Source: SZUA-547 sp963669265 (GTDB lineage: Bacteria > Pseudomonadota > Alphaproteobacteria > Rhodobacterales > Rhodobacteraceae). Taken from it: a stretch of DNA of 64,000 nucleotides. The stretch lies in contig OY769916.1 of NCBI GenBank assembly GCA_963669265.1, positions 62,001 to 126,000 of the forward strand, in the 5' to 3' direction. The notes beneath the pieces were generated by a model, which saw only the letters and a program-made list of their open reading frames with translations, made no database searches and was not told where the DNA came from. Of this stretch, positions 32,084 to 40,685 are shown one piece after another (position 1 is the stretch's first letter; every line of letters begins with the position of its first letter). The position numbers and the translations under genes were made by a program.

Positions 32084-33478
32084 ATGAGCAGCATGTCCAC
32101 CGAGATAGATTCCTCCGCCATTCACATTGTCGGCGGCGGCATGGCCGGGTCCGAAGCGGCCTGGCAAGCGGCCAATGCGGACGTTCCCGTCGTGTTGCAC
32201 GAGATGCGCCCGGTGCGGGAAACCGACGCTCACCAGACCGACGGACTGGCGGAGCTCGTCTGCTCCAACTCGTTTCGCTCAGACGACCACGAGTCGAACG
32301 CGGTCGGCCTTCTGCATGAAGAGATGCGGCGCGCAGGTTCGCTGATCTTGTCGATGGGCGACGCCCACGCCCTGCCCGCCGGCGGCGCGTTGGCGGTGGA
32401 TCGGGACGCGTTCTCGGCCGGCGTGACGGCCCGGCTAGAGGCGCATCCGCTTGTCACAATCGAACGTGGCGAGGTTGACGGCTGGCCGCCCGAGAGTTGG
32501 GGCAGCGTGATCGTCGCGACGGGCCCCCTCACCTCGCCGCAACTGGCGGGCGCCATCCGGGAAAAGACGGACGAGACCTCACTGGCGTTTTTCGATGCGA
32601 TCGCGCCGATCGTCTACGCCGACAGCGTGGACATGTCGAAAGCGTGGTTCCAGTCGCGCTACGATAAGGGCGAGACCGAGGAAGACCGCACCGCCTATCT
32701 CAACTGCCCGATGTCGAAAGAACAGTACGAGGCCTTCATTGATGCGCTGCTCGCCGCCGAGGCCACGGAATTTAAGGATTGGGAGAAAGACACGCCCTAT
32801 TTCGAGGGCTGCTTGCCGATCGAGGTGATGGCGGAGCGTGGACGGGAGACGCTGCGTTTTGGTCCGCTGAAACCTGTTGGCCTGACCAATCCGCATGCGC
32901 CTGACGTCAAACCGCACGCGATCGTGCAGCTACGCCGGGACAATGCGCTTGGCACGCTCTACAACATCGTCGGATTTCAGACCAAGATGCGCTACGGCGC
33001 GCAGGCGGCGGTGTTCGGCCTGATCCCCGGTTTGGAGGAGGCTCGCTTCGCCCGTCTGGGCGGTATCCACCGGAATACCTTCCTCAACTCGCCCCGGTTG
33101 CTGGACCCCTCCATGCGTTTGAAGGCCGATCCGCGTCTGCGGTTTGCCGGGCAGGTCACCGGAGTGGAGGGCTACGTGGAGTCCGCCGCAATGGGCCTTC
33201 TGGCTGGGCGTTTCGCCGCCGCAGAGCGACGAGGCGCGACCCTGCCCGCCCCGCCTATTGAAACCGCGCATGGCGCCCTGCTCAATCACATCACCGGGGG
33301 CGCCGAGGCGACGACGTTCCAGCCTATGAATGTGAATTTTGGCCTGTTTCCTCCGTTGCCGGAAGGCGTTCGGAAGGGCCGGAAAGGCAAGCGGGAACGA
33401 GCAAAGGCGTATACGGATCGCGCCAAGTCGGCCTGGGATGGCTGGCTGGCCGAGAATGCGTCGGCTCTGGCCGCCTGA
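32084..33478 (+). CDS. trmFO: Methylenetetrahydrofolate--tRNA-(uracil-5-)-methyltransferase TrmFO
   Basis: Folate- and FAD-dependent enzyme that makes 5-methyluridine at position 54 of tRNA. It has 464 residues. The FAD-binding motif IHIVGGGMAGSEAAWQAA is near the N terminus, followed by VVLHEMRP. The conserved Cys is C60 in LAELVCSNSFRSDD, with a second in PYFEGCLPIEVMAERG. Later blocks are GPLKPVGLTNP, QLRRDNALGTLYNIVGFQTKMRYGAQ, RLGGIHRNTFLNSP and QVTGVEGYVESAAMGLLAG. An in-frame ATG three codons in is an alternative start. It converges on the squalene/phytoene synthase-like gene with only three bases between the stops. Confidence 0.97.
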   Translation: MSSMSTEIDSSAIHIVGGGMAGSEAAWQAANADVPVVLHEMRPVRETDAHQTDGLAELVCSNSFRSDDHESNAVGLLHEEMRRAGSLILSMGDAHALPAGGALAVDRDAFSAGVTARLEAHPLVTIERGEVDGWPPESWGSVIVATGPLTSPQLAGAIREKTDETSLAFFDAIAPIVYADSVDMSKAWFQSRYDKGETEEDRTAYLNCPMSKEQYEAFIDALLAAEATEFKDWEKDTPYFEGCLPIEVMAERGRETLRFGPLKPVGLTNPHAPDVKPHAIVQLRRDNALGTLYNIVGFQTKMRYGAQAAVFGLIPGLEEARFARLGGIHRNTFLNSPRLLDPSMRLKADPRLRFAGQVTGVEGYVESAAMGLLAGRFAAAERRGATLPAPPIETAHGALLNHITGGAEATTFQPMNVNFGLFPPLPEGVRKGRKGKRERAKAYTDRAKSAWDGWLAENASALAA

Positions 33479-33481
33479 TGG

Positions 33482-34315
33482 TCACCAGGTCCGGCGCGCG
33501 GTGCGCCAAATCAGGCTGAGGCGGCGGGAAAACTCGGATTCGTCCGCCAGATCGTGAAACGGATCGAAGCCGGGCTTTGCGGCGAGTTTCAGGATTCTTG
33601 GCGCCCGCCAGCCTGCGCGAATGGCGGGGATCGCAGACCGGTTGACCTTGCGCTGCCGCGCCGCCTTCAGGGTTTTCAGCGCGCTCCCCGAGATGCTGTT
33701 GATGAAGCTGGATAGCGCCGGCGTTGAGGTCCCTTCCATCAGTGCGTTGCGGTCCGTGATCAACTCGGTTGGCAACGGCGCCGCGCCGCGCGACAGAAGG
33801 ACGGGCAGCGCGCGAATGAGAGCCGCCGCGCCCAACGCGCTGCCGATATCCTTCGTGATTTTGGCGCCCTCACCGGCCAGATTGGGCGCGAGCGCGCGCG
33901 CGGCCAGCTCCATCAGCCCGCCGCTTGTATCCGCCAGATACATGTCGAACGCATTCCGATCGGCGAACGCATCCTTGTATAGATCGAAACTCCGCGCCGT
34001 TATCAGCGCGTCGAAGGGCGCCCTTGGCAGGCCGGCTTCGTCAATCAGCGCCGCAAGCGGCTCGACCACTTCGTGTTTGCGAATAGGCGCGCCTGCATAA
34101 ATCTGTTCGATCGAGTCGCGCCACCATTGCAGGCGGATCTCTCCGATCATCGGTTCGGAGACGACAGAGGCCGTGCGCGCGACCTCCAGATTAAAGGCGT
34201 AGAGGGTGAACAAACGCTCTCTCTTAACCGCCGGCGCGGTCAATGCGGAGAGAAACCGGTCGGGGTCGCCCGCGCGTACGAGCTCCGCGCAGGGCGACAG
34301 CTCCGGCGCGGCCAT
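33482..34315 (-). CDS. Squalene/phytoene synthase family protein
   Basis: A 277-residue protein of the isoprenoid head-to-head condensing-enzyme fold. The N-terminal RFLSALTAPAVKRERLFTLYAFNLEVARTASVVSEPMIGEIRLQWWRD is the clearest match. This single-domain subgroup also includes the mitochondrial complex I assembly factor NDUFAF6. The first Asp-rich motif (DxxxD) of true squalene/phytoene synthases is not clearly present, and no carotenoid or hopanoid genes lie nearby, so catalytic activity is doubtful. An assembly or lipid-binding role is as likely. It starts four bases after the cimA stop and is probably co-transcribed with cysS and cimA. Confidence 0.85.
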   Translation of the reverse strand: MAAPELSPCAELVRAGDPDRFLSALTAPAVKRERLFTLYAFNLEVARTASVVSEPMIGEIRLQWWRDSIEQIYAGAPIRKHEVVEPLAALIDEAGLPRAPFDALITARSFDLYKDAFADRNAFDMYLADTSGGLMELAARALAPNLAGEGAKITKDIGSALGAAALIRALPVLLSRGAAPLPTELITDRNALMEGTSTPALSSFINSISGSALKTLKAARQRKVNRSAIPAIRAGWRAPRILKLAAKPGFDPFHDLADESEFSRRLSLIWRTARRTW

Positions 34316-34319
34316 GACC

Positions 34320-35963
34320 TCAGCCCTTCCGGGCCGGCGCCGCGGCCGGGGCGCCGTCTCGGATCAGCTTGAAATCGATGGCGTCAACCAGCGCCTGAAA
34401 CGAGGCGTCGACGATATTCGGCGACACGCCGACGGTCGACCAGCGACGTCCCTGCCCGTCTTCCGAATCAATCAGCACCCGCGTCACGGCGTCGGTGCCG
34501 CCGGTCGTGATCCGCACCTTGAAGTCCACCAGCCTGAGGTCGTCGATATAGTCCTGATAGCGCCCGAGATCCTTTCTCAACGCCCGGCTCAACGCGTTGA
34601 CCGGTCCCTGATCGGCCAGCGATTCCGGGTCGACGCTTTCCGAGGCGGAGATCACTTTGACGCCGTCGATCACCGCGACGACGACGGCTTCCGACACCGT
34701 CACCAGCTCCTGGCGCGAATTATGGCGTCGCTCGACGGTCACACGGAACCGCTCCACGTCGAAATATTGCGGGCGCTGGCCCAGAAACGCGCGCGCCAGC
34801 AGCTCAAAACTGGCTTCGGCGCTGTCATAGGCGAAGCCGCGCTCCTCCTGATCCTTCACATGCTCCAAGAGCGCGCCAAGGCGGGGATCGTCCTTCGAGA
34901 CTTCGATTCCAGCTTTTGATAGCCGTTCCACCAGATTCGACTTGCCTGCCTGGTTCGACATCGGAACCACGCGCTGGTTGCCAACCACCGAGGGCGGCAC
35001 ATGCTCATAGGTCTTTGGATTGCGCGCAATCGCAGACGCGTGCAGCCCGGCCTTGTGCGCGAAGGCGGAGGCGCCGACATAGGCGGCCGCCCGATTGGGC
35101 ACTCGGTTCAGGATCTCGTCCAGCATGCGGCTGACCATGGTCAGGCTGGCGAGCCCCTTCTGCGTCACACCGGTCTCGAACCGGCTGGCGTAGGGCTCCT
35201 TCAGCAACAGCGTCGGGATCAGCGAGATCAGATTGGCGTTGCCGCAGCGTTCGCCCAGACCGTTCAGCGTGCCTTGAATCTGCCGCGCGCCGGCGTCGAC
35301 CGCCGCCAGCGAATTGGCCACCGCCTGCTCGGTGTCGTTATGGGTGTGGATGCCGACATTTTCACCGCCGAACCGATCGCTAACGAGCCGGGTGACTTGG
35401 GCCACGTCGCCGGGCAGCGCGCCGCCATTGGTGTCGCAGAGCACGATCCAGCGCGCGCCGCCCTCCATGGCCGCCTCCAGACACTTCAGCGCGTAATCCG
35501 GGTTCGCCTTGTAGCCGTCGAAAAAATGCTCCGCGTCAAACAGCGCTTCGCGACCAAGGCCGACCAAATGCCGGACGGATTCGCGGATATTCTCCACATT
35601 CTCGTCCAGCGAGATGCGCAGCGCTGTCTCGACATGAAAATCGTGGCTCTTCCCGACGATGCAGACCGCTGGCGTGTTCGCGTTGACCACGCCCGCCAGC
35701 ACATCGTCATTGGCGGCGGAGCGCCCCGCCCGCTTAGTCATGCCGAACGCAGTGAAGGTGGCGCGGTTCAACGTCGGCGCTCTTTCAAAGAATTCGGAGT
35801 CCGTCGGGTTCGCGCCGGGCCAACCGCCCTCGACATAGTCGACGCCAAGCACATCCAGCGCCTCGGCGATCCGGTGCTTATCTTCAGCACGAAAGTCGAC
35901 GCCTTGCGTCTGCTGCCCGTCACGGAGCGTGGTGTCGTAGAGATAGAGGCGTTCGCGGGTCAT
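34320..35963 (-). CDS. cimA: (R)-citramalate synthase CimA
   Basis: Condenses pyruvate and acetyl-CoA to citramalate, the threonine-independent route to 2-ketobutyrate for isoleucine. I start at ATG 35963, which overlaps the cysS stop (ATGA), giving 547 residues. The HMG-CoA-lyase-like TIM barrel has LYDTTLRDGQQTQGVDF, GVDYVEGGWPGANPTD, VLCDTNGGALPGDV and metal-binding VGIHTHNDTEQAVANSLAAVDAG. The C-terminal LeuA-type allosteric domain follows (about 420-540). The -GWPGAN- wording and the length separate CimA from LeuA, which is encoded elsewhere in the window. Confidence 0.95.
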   Translation of the reverse strand: MTRERLYLYDTTLRDGQQTQGVDFRAEDKHRIAEALDVLGVDYVEGGWPGANPTDSEFFERAPTLNRATFTAFGMTKRAGRSAANDDVLAGVVNANTPAVCIVGKSHDFHVETALRISLDENVENIRESVRHLVGLGREALFDAEHFFDGYKANPDYALKCLEAAMEGGARWIVLCDTNGGALPGDVAQVTRLVSDRFGGENVGIHTHNDTEQAVANSLAAVDAGARQIQGTLNGLGERCGNANLISLIPTLLLKEPYASRFETGVTQKGLASLTMVSRMLDEILNRVPNRAAAYVGASAFAHKAGLHASAIARNPKTYEHVPPSVVGNQRVVPMSNQAGKSNLVERLSKAGIEVSKDDPRLGALLEHVKDQEERGFAYDSAEASFELLARAFLGQRPQYFDVERFRVTVERRHNSRQELVTVSEAVVVAVIDGVKVISASESVDPESLADQGPVNALSRALRKDLGRYQDYIDDLRLVDFKVRITTGGTDAVTRVLIDSEDGQGRRWSTVGVSPNIVDASFQALVDAIDFKLIRDGAPAAAPARKG

Positions 35964-37387
35964 GCCTCCACCTCCGCAAGTTTTGCGGCGTCGAACGTAG
36001 GGGTCAGCTCCCACTCTGCGCCACCCGCCGCGTCCTTGACCATGACGCCCGCTGCGGTCAGCCCATCGCGAATAGCGTCGGCGCGGGCGAAGTCCTTTGA
36101 CTGTCTTGCGACGAGGCGCTCAGTTAGCAGCGCGTCGATACGAGCTCCGACATCGTCCCCGTCGCCGGCGACGGCGCTCATACATTCAAGCGCAGAAAAG
36201 CCGAGCAGGTCGAGCCCGTCGACAAAGGCGGGCGTCGCCGCCGTTTTCTCAGCCTCCGAGGCATGATCGTTCAGCAGCGTTCCGGCCAGCTTGTCGAGCG
36301 CCCGAACCGCCAGCGACGTGTTGAGATCATCCGACAACGCCCCGACCATCTCGGCCGGCGTCCCATCAGCGTAATCATCATCTGCGTCCAGCGCTTCGGC
36401 GACGTCTAATGCGCGGCGCCAACGGGTGATCAGCGCCGTCGCCTCCTCGACCCGGCTGTCGGTCCAGTCGAGCGGCGCGCGGTAATGCGTCATCAGGATC
36501 ACCAGCCGGATCACCTCGCCCGGCGTCGTTTCCCGCAGATCATGCACGGTTGTGAAATTGCCGAGCGATTTGGCCATCTTCTGGCCGCCCACCCGGATCA
36601 TGCCGTTGTGGAGCCAGACGCGCGCGAAGGAGGATCCCTCACAAGCGCAGACCGACTGGGCGATCTCATTCTCATGATGCGGAAACTGCAGATCGGCGCC
36701 GCCCGCATGGATGTCGAAATCCGCGCCCAGCAGCGCTTCCGACATCGCCGAGCACTCGATATGCCAGCCAGGGCGGCCCTTGCCCCAGGGGCTTTCCCAT
36801 CCGGGTTGATCGTCGGAGGACGGCTTCCAAAGCACGAAATCCATCGGATCGCGTTTATAAGGTGCGACCTCCACCCGGGCGCCCGCGATCATATCATCGG
36901 TCGAGCGGCCGGAGAGTTTGCCGTAATCTTCGAACTTGGCGACCTCGAACAACACATGCCCCTCCGCCTCATAGGCGAAGCCGCGCTCGATCAGGCGACT
37001 GATCATCGTCACCATGCCTTCGATATGCTCGGTGGCGCGGGGCTGATGGGTGGGACTCATCACGCCAAGCGCGCCCATATCCTCCAGATACCACTCGGTC
37101 GTCTCGGCGGTGATCTGGTCGATCGGCACGCCGCGCTCCTCGGCGCGGGCGATGATTTTATCCTCCACATCCGTGATGTTGCGGACATAGGTGACGTGAT
37201 CGGGGCCGAAGACGTGGCGCAGCAACCGGAAGAGCACGTCGAACACGACCGCCGGACGAGCGTTGCCGATATGCGCCCGGTCATAGACCGTCGGCCCGCA
37301 GGCGTAGATGCGGACATTCGCCGGATCGATCGGCGCGAACGCCTCTTTTTGGCGCGACATGGAGTTGTGAAGACGGATCTCGGTCAT
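35960..37387 (-). CDS. cysS: Cysteinyl-tRNA synthetase
   Basis: Class I synthetase that charges tRNA-Cys. It has 475 residues. The zinc-binding Cys is at the start of RIYACGPTVYDRAHIGNARP, which also contains the HIGH-type motif HIGN. GWHIECSAMSEALLG and DIHAGGADLQFPHHENEIAQS supply other ligands. The KMSKS loop reads KMAKSLGNF, and a DALR-type helical anticodon-binding region follows. It starts at ATG 37387 and is coupled to cimA. A 220-base gap upstream, before the TPR regulator stop, holds no gene that I can support. Confidence 0.97.
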   Translation of the reverse strand: MTEIRLHNSMSRQKEAFAPIDPANVRIYACGPTVYDRAHIGNARPAVVFDVLFRLLRHVFGPDHVTYVRNITDVEDKIIARAEERGVPIDQITAETTEWYLEDMGALGVMSPTHQPRATEHIEGMVTMISRLIERGFAYEAEGHVLFEVAKFEDYGKLSGRSTDDMIAGARVEVAPYKRDPMDFVLWKPSSDDQPGWESPWGKGRPGWHIECSAMSEALLGADFDIHAGGADLQFPHHENEIAQSVCACEGSSFARVWLHNGMIRVGGQKMAKSLGNFTTVHDLRETTPGEVIRLVILMTHYRAPLDWTDSRVEEATALITRWRRALDVAEALDADDDYADGTPAEMVGALSDDLNTSLAVRALDKLAGTLLNDHASEAEKTAATPAFVDGLDLLGFSALECMSAVAGDGDDVGARIDALLTERLVARQSKDFARADAIRDGLTAAGVMVKDAAGGAEWELTPTFDAAKLAEVEA

Positions 37388-37607
37388 AGTCTCTCGGCTC
37401 GCGGTGTTCCCGCGGCTGGGGCTAGCTGTTTTCCAGGACTTAGGAAAGGCGAAACCACGCCGCGGACGCTATGTCAGCGGATAATGCAGATCCCAATAAG
37501 GACGGGCGCGGTGTTCATGGCGGCAAATGGGCGTGTTAACGCCGCCAAAGTCAAGGATTTTTCGTCGATGTGGCGGATGGATCGCGGCAGTTCCGGTCCA
37601 CCGCGCG

Positions 37608-38939
37608 CTACCCGCCCTTCGGGCGCCAGCCTGCCTTTCGCAGCGGATCGATGATCTGGCGCGCAAATGTTTCGTCGCTGAACAGATTAAGAAACAGAAG
37701 ATCGACCCGAGCGTCTGGCCAGGCCGCGCTTAACCCCTCTGCCGCCTTGCGCGCCGCGTCGTGATCGCCCGCTTCGTAACTCGCTGCGATCAGATAGCTG
37801 ACCGTCACCGGGCTGACCGGAGCGCCGCTGGCGGAGCTTTGCTGGAAGAGCGCCGCCGCCTTTGCGTACTGGCCGGTATGGAAATGGGCGGAGGCGTAGG
37901 CGTTGCGAAACACAAACCGCGCAGCATTGCTGCTTTGCGCGATCGAGGTTTCACCCAACGCCAGAACCCGTTCGAAATGCCCGGAAAAAAGTGCGATCAG
38001 CGAGTCGAATTCCAGCACATGCGGATCATTGGGTGAGAGATCCCGCGCCCGTATCGACAACCTGTTCGCAGTGTCGAAATCGCGCTCTGCGAAGGCGACC
38101 CAGGCGAGCGCGGACTGGCTCCAGCCGCTCGCCGGATTGAGGCGGATCGCGTCCTCGGCGCGCGCCTTGGCTCGCGCGATCACCTCGCTGCGCGCATCGC
38201 CGGGAGGCGACAACAGCGCTTGGGTCGCCAGAACCTGCCCTGCGCCCGCATGGCCGCCGAAATAATCCGAGTCCAACTCTCTCGCGCGTTCGAACATCGT
38301 GAGCGCGGCCGCAATGCGCTCCCTATCGATGGCCGGAAAGATGATCTCGCGCCCCTGCTCCGCCAGATTGACGGCCTGCAATGCGGCGGGCGATTTGTCG
38401 AAAATCGCTTCTCTCTCGGTCGAACGATTTGCAGACGTATTTGACTGGCGATCAGGCGGCGTCGGCCAGAAAGCCCGCAACGTCAATCCCGACACGATCA
38501 CAGCCGCCACGCCGAGCGCAATGAGAAGGCGCCGCCGCTGCGGTCGCAGCGCCGTCGACGCGCCGATTTGGGCCTGCCGATCAAAATGCGGCGCGTATCC
38601 GCCCACCGGCAGACTGATGCGGATCGGATCCGAGGCCCCGGGTCCGTCATAATACTCGGCCAGTTTTCGGCGCAGCCGCCCGGCGTCCACCCGGACGACA
38701 TTCTCGCGATCGCCGCCGTCGCTGGCGTCGTGGCCGTAGACATCGATGCCGATGGTCTTGGCGCGGACGCGGTCGGCGCGTCCTTCCGCCGCCTCTGTCA
38801 CCACGTAACTCAGGAAGTCGCAAAGACGCGGCGATCCGGCGAGCTGCTTGCTCGACGTCGCTCGCTTCAAAGTCTCCTCGATCTCGTTGTGATCAAGTTC
38901 GCTCAACCCGCCGCCCCCAGAATTCTCGATCGTCGCCAC
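37608..38939 (-). CDS. Membrane-anchored winged-helix-like/TPR regulatory protein
   Basis: A 443-residue protein with an N-terminal cytoplasmic DNA-binding-like domain (about 15-120: LCDFLSYVVTEAAEGRADR, RENVVRVDAGRLRRKLAEYYD, ISLPVGGYAPHF). One TM segment follows (about 136-160, RRRLLIALGVAAVIVSGLTL), then a periplasmic TPR-like helical region (about 190-430). This arrangement resembles CadC-type one-component regulators and a family often annotated near adenylate cyclases or TPR proteins. Target genes are unknown; an AT-rich 173-base region separates it from the divergent small coiled-coil gene, so it may regulate that gene. I do not recognise a precise family name. Confidence 0.75.
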   Translation of the reverse strand: MATIENSGGGGLSELDHNEIEETLKRATSSKQLAGSPRLCDFLSYVVTEAAEGRADRVRAKTIGIDVYGHDASDGGDRENVVRVDAGRLRRKLAEYYDGPGASDPIRISLPVGGYAPHFDRQAQIGASTALRPQRRRLLIALGVAAVIVSGLTLRAFWPTPPDRQSNTSANRSTEREAIFDKSPAALQAVNLAEQGREIIFPAIDRERIAAALTMFERARELDSDYFGGHAGAGQVLATQALLSPPGDARSEVIARAKARAEDAIRLNPASGWSQSALAWVAFAERDFDTANRLSIRARDLSPNDPHVLEFDSLIALFSGHFERVLALGETSIAQSSNAARFVFRNAYASAHFHTGQYAKAAALFQQSSASGAPVSPVTVSYLIAASYEAGDHDAARKAAEGLSAAWPDARVDLLFLNLFSDETFARQIIDPLRKAGWRPKGG

Positions 38940-39112
38940 ACATCAACTAAATACAAATTTAATCAAATACTTACGTCCATAAACATCGCTTTGCGACACC
39001 GTGATATACGTCATGAAACTCCCCAACGCGTATAGAATCGGCGCAGGATGCCTGCAATGAGCACAGGTCCAACGCTATTCCAAGCCAGGTCCTATCGACC
39101 AGTGGATACGAC

Positions 39113-39364
39113 ATGATCCCGCTTAGATCCGCATTCGCCGGCAAATACGATCTGTTGCAGCAATTGCGAAACGAGAACTCGACATTCGCTGAGATATGTC
39201 GCGACTATGAATCTCTTTTGGCGGAGACCGAACGCCGCGAGAACGAAGCGGATGGCGGCGACCGTCATTTGTCCGATCTTGAGGATAGCCTTGCGGGACT
39301 CAAAGCAGAACTGGAACAGATGATCGATGACGCCTCAGATTCCACGCCAAACCAGGAGATTTAA
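39113..39364 (+). CDS. Small coiled-coil protein of unknown function
   Basis: An 83-residue, mostly helical protein (MIPLRSAFAGKYDLLQQLRN, FAEICRDYESLLAETERREN, LEDSLAGLKAELEQMID) with heptad-like spacing and no signal peptide. I recognise no named family, although short proteins with a FAEIC.DYE.L block are common in proteobacteria. The stop lies one base before the start of the MBL-fold gene, whose AGGAG ribosome site falls inside the last codons of this gene, so the two are translationally close and probably co-transcribed. The upstream AT-rich region should hold their promoter. Confidence 0.7.
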   Translation: MIPLRSAFAGKYDLLQQLRNENSTFAEICRDYESLLAETERRENEADGGDRHLSDLEDSLAGLKAELEQMIDDASDSTPNQEI

Positions 39365-39365
39365 G

Positions 39366-40640
39366 ATGCCAATGAGATTGAAGGCGCGTTTCGCGGCGAC
39401 GGTGATTGCCGTGGCGGCTGGGGCATTCGGCTTCGCCGCGTCGAACGCCAGCGCGGCGGGCGGCGGCGCGGTGGAGGAAGGCTGGTCGCCTACCGAACCT
39501 TATCCGCGGCAAGAGGCGTACTATCCGGGCACCGAAGCATTGGGGCCGGAAGAGATCCGCGTCATCGCCTGCGGATCCGGCATGCCGATGCCGCGCTCCA
39601 AACAGGCCGCCGCCTGTTTCCTGATCGAACTTGGCAATGGAGAAAAGTTCGTCTTCGACCTCGGCACCGGCTCGTTCACCACGCTTTATGCGTTGGGCAT
39701 GCCGCTGGATTACATGACGAAGATCTTCATCTCCCATCAGCACGCCGATCATATGGGCGATCTGCCGACATTCTGGATTTATGGCATGCAGAATGGCCGC
39801 TCCAAACCGCTGGAGATCTGGGGTCCCGGCGGCGGCGGCATGCCGGAAAGCTGGGGCATGAAAGCGGCGACGGACGGCATTCTCAAGTTCTATAACTGGA
39901 TGCTGGAGACCAGTAAGGGCGGGCTCGACACGCGGTCCTTGGCGATGACGGTGCATGAGTTCGACTGGTCGAAGATCAACAACGTGATCTACGAGGAAGA
40001 TGGCGTTGTGATCCGCACCATACCGGCGATCCATCTGGAAGGCTCGGTCAGCTTCATCCTGGAATGGAAGGGCATGAAGATCGCCTTTTCCGGCGATACT
40101 CTGGCCAATAAGTGGTGGGTCGAGCATGCGCAGGGTGCCGATCTCGCGATCCATGAAAGCTTCCTGCCCAACGAGGACTTCGTCACCCGCTACAAGTTCC
40201 AACCAGCCGAGGCGATCTATGTCAGCACGCTGGTCCACACCACGGCGCCGGTGTTTGGCAAGGTGATGTCGCTGACCAATCCCCGCCGCGCCGTGGCCTA
40301 TCACTTCCAGAACGACCCGGACACGCTGCCCGATGTCGTCTCGGAAGTGCGCAAGCACTATGACGGCGAGGTGGATTTCGCCGTCGATGGCATGGTCTGG
40401 AACATCACCAAGGAGGAGATCCGCACCCGCGTTGCGATGCTCAACTCGCAGCCCTTCCCGCCGCCCTCGGTGACGGCGCGCGAACAGGCGGCGCCGGGCG
40501 GCGAGAGATACGAGACGCCAGAATGGATCCTGCAGGGATACGCGTGGGAGACGCTGGATTTGATGGATGAGATCCACGCGGACTTCAACGAGACCTTCGG
40601 GACCGACTTCAAATTCCCGTTGCGGCCCAAAGAAGAGTAG
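39366..40640 (+). CDS. Secreted MBL-fold metallo-hydrolase (GntH-like)
   Basis: A 424-residue protein with a signal peptide (LKARFAATVIAVAAGAFGFAASNASA). The metallo-beta-lactamase fold has the zinc motif FISHQHADHMGD at about 135-146. Further ligands are in IPAIHLEGSVSF, AFSGDTLANKWW and, near the end, AVAYHFQND. The opening IRVIACGSGMPMPRSKQAAACFLIELGNG matches a family annotated as GntH from the guanitoxin cluster and often labelled arylsulfatase-like. No other guanitoxin genes are present, so the substrate is unknown. ATG 39366 has AGGAG about nine bases upstream; the frame is open earlier but overlaps the small gene. Confidence 0.85.
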   Translation: MPMRLKARFAATVIAVAAGAFGFAASNASAAGGGAVEEGWSPTEPYPRQEAYYPGTEALGPEEIRVIACGSGMPMPRSKQAAACFLIELGNGEKFVFDLGTGSFTTLYALGMPLDYMTKIFISHQHADHMGDLPTFWIYGMQNGRSKPLEIWGPGGGGMPESWGMKAATDGILKFYNWMLETSKGGLDTRSLAMTVHEFDWSKINNVIYEEDGVVIRTIPAIHLEGSVSFILEWKGMKIAFSGDTLANKWWVEHAQGADLAIHESFLPNEDFVTRYKFQPAEAIYVSTLVHTTAPVFGKVMSLTNPRRAVAYHFQNDPDTLPDVVSEVRKHYDGEVDFAVDGMVWNITKEEIRTRVAMLNSQPFPPPSVTAREQAAPGGERYETPEWILQGYAWETLDLMDEIHADFNETFGTDFKFPLRPKEE

Positions 40641-40659
40641 TCATCTGAAACAACAGTCG

Positions 40660-40679
40660 CGCCCGGTTCGCCGGGCGCC
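40660..40679. terminator. GC hairpin between convergent MBL and gltX genes
   Basis: GCGCCCGG (40660-40667) and CCGGGCGC (40672-40679) form a perfect 8-pair stem with a TTCG loop, in the 45-base gap between two convergent stop codons. Only a short T-rich stretch follows. It is probably a shared transcription end. Confidence 0.55.
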
Positions 40680-40685
40680 GCTATT

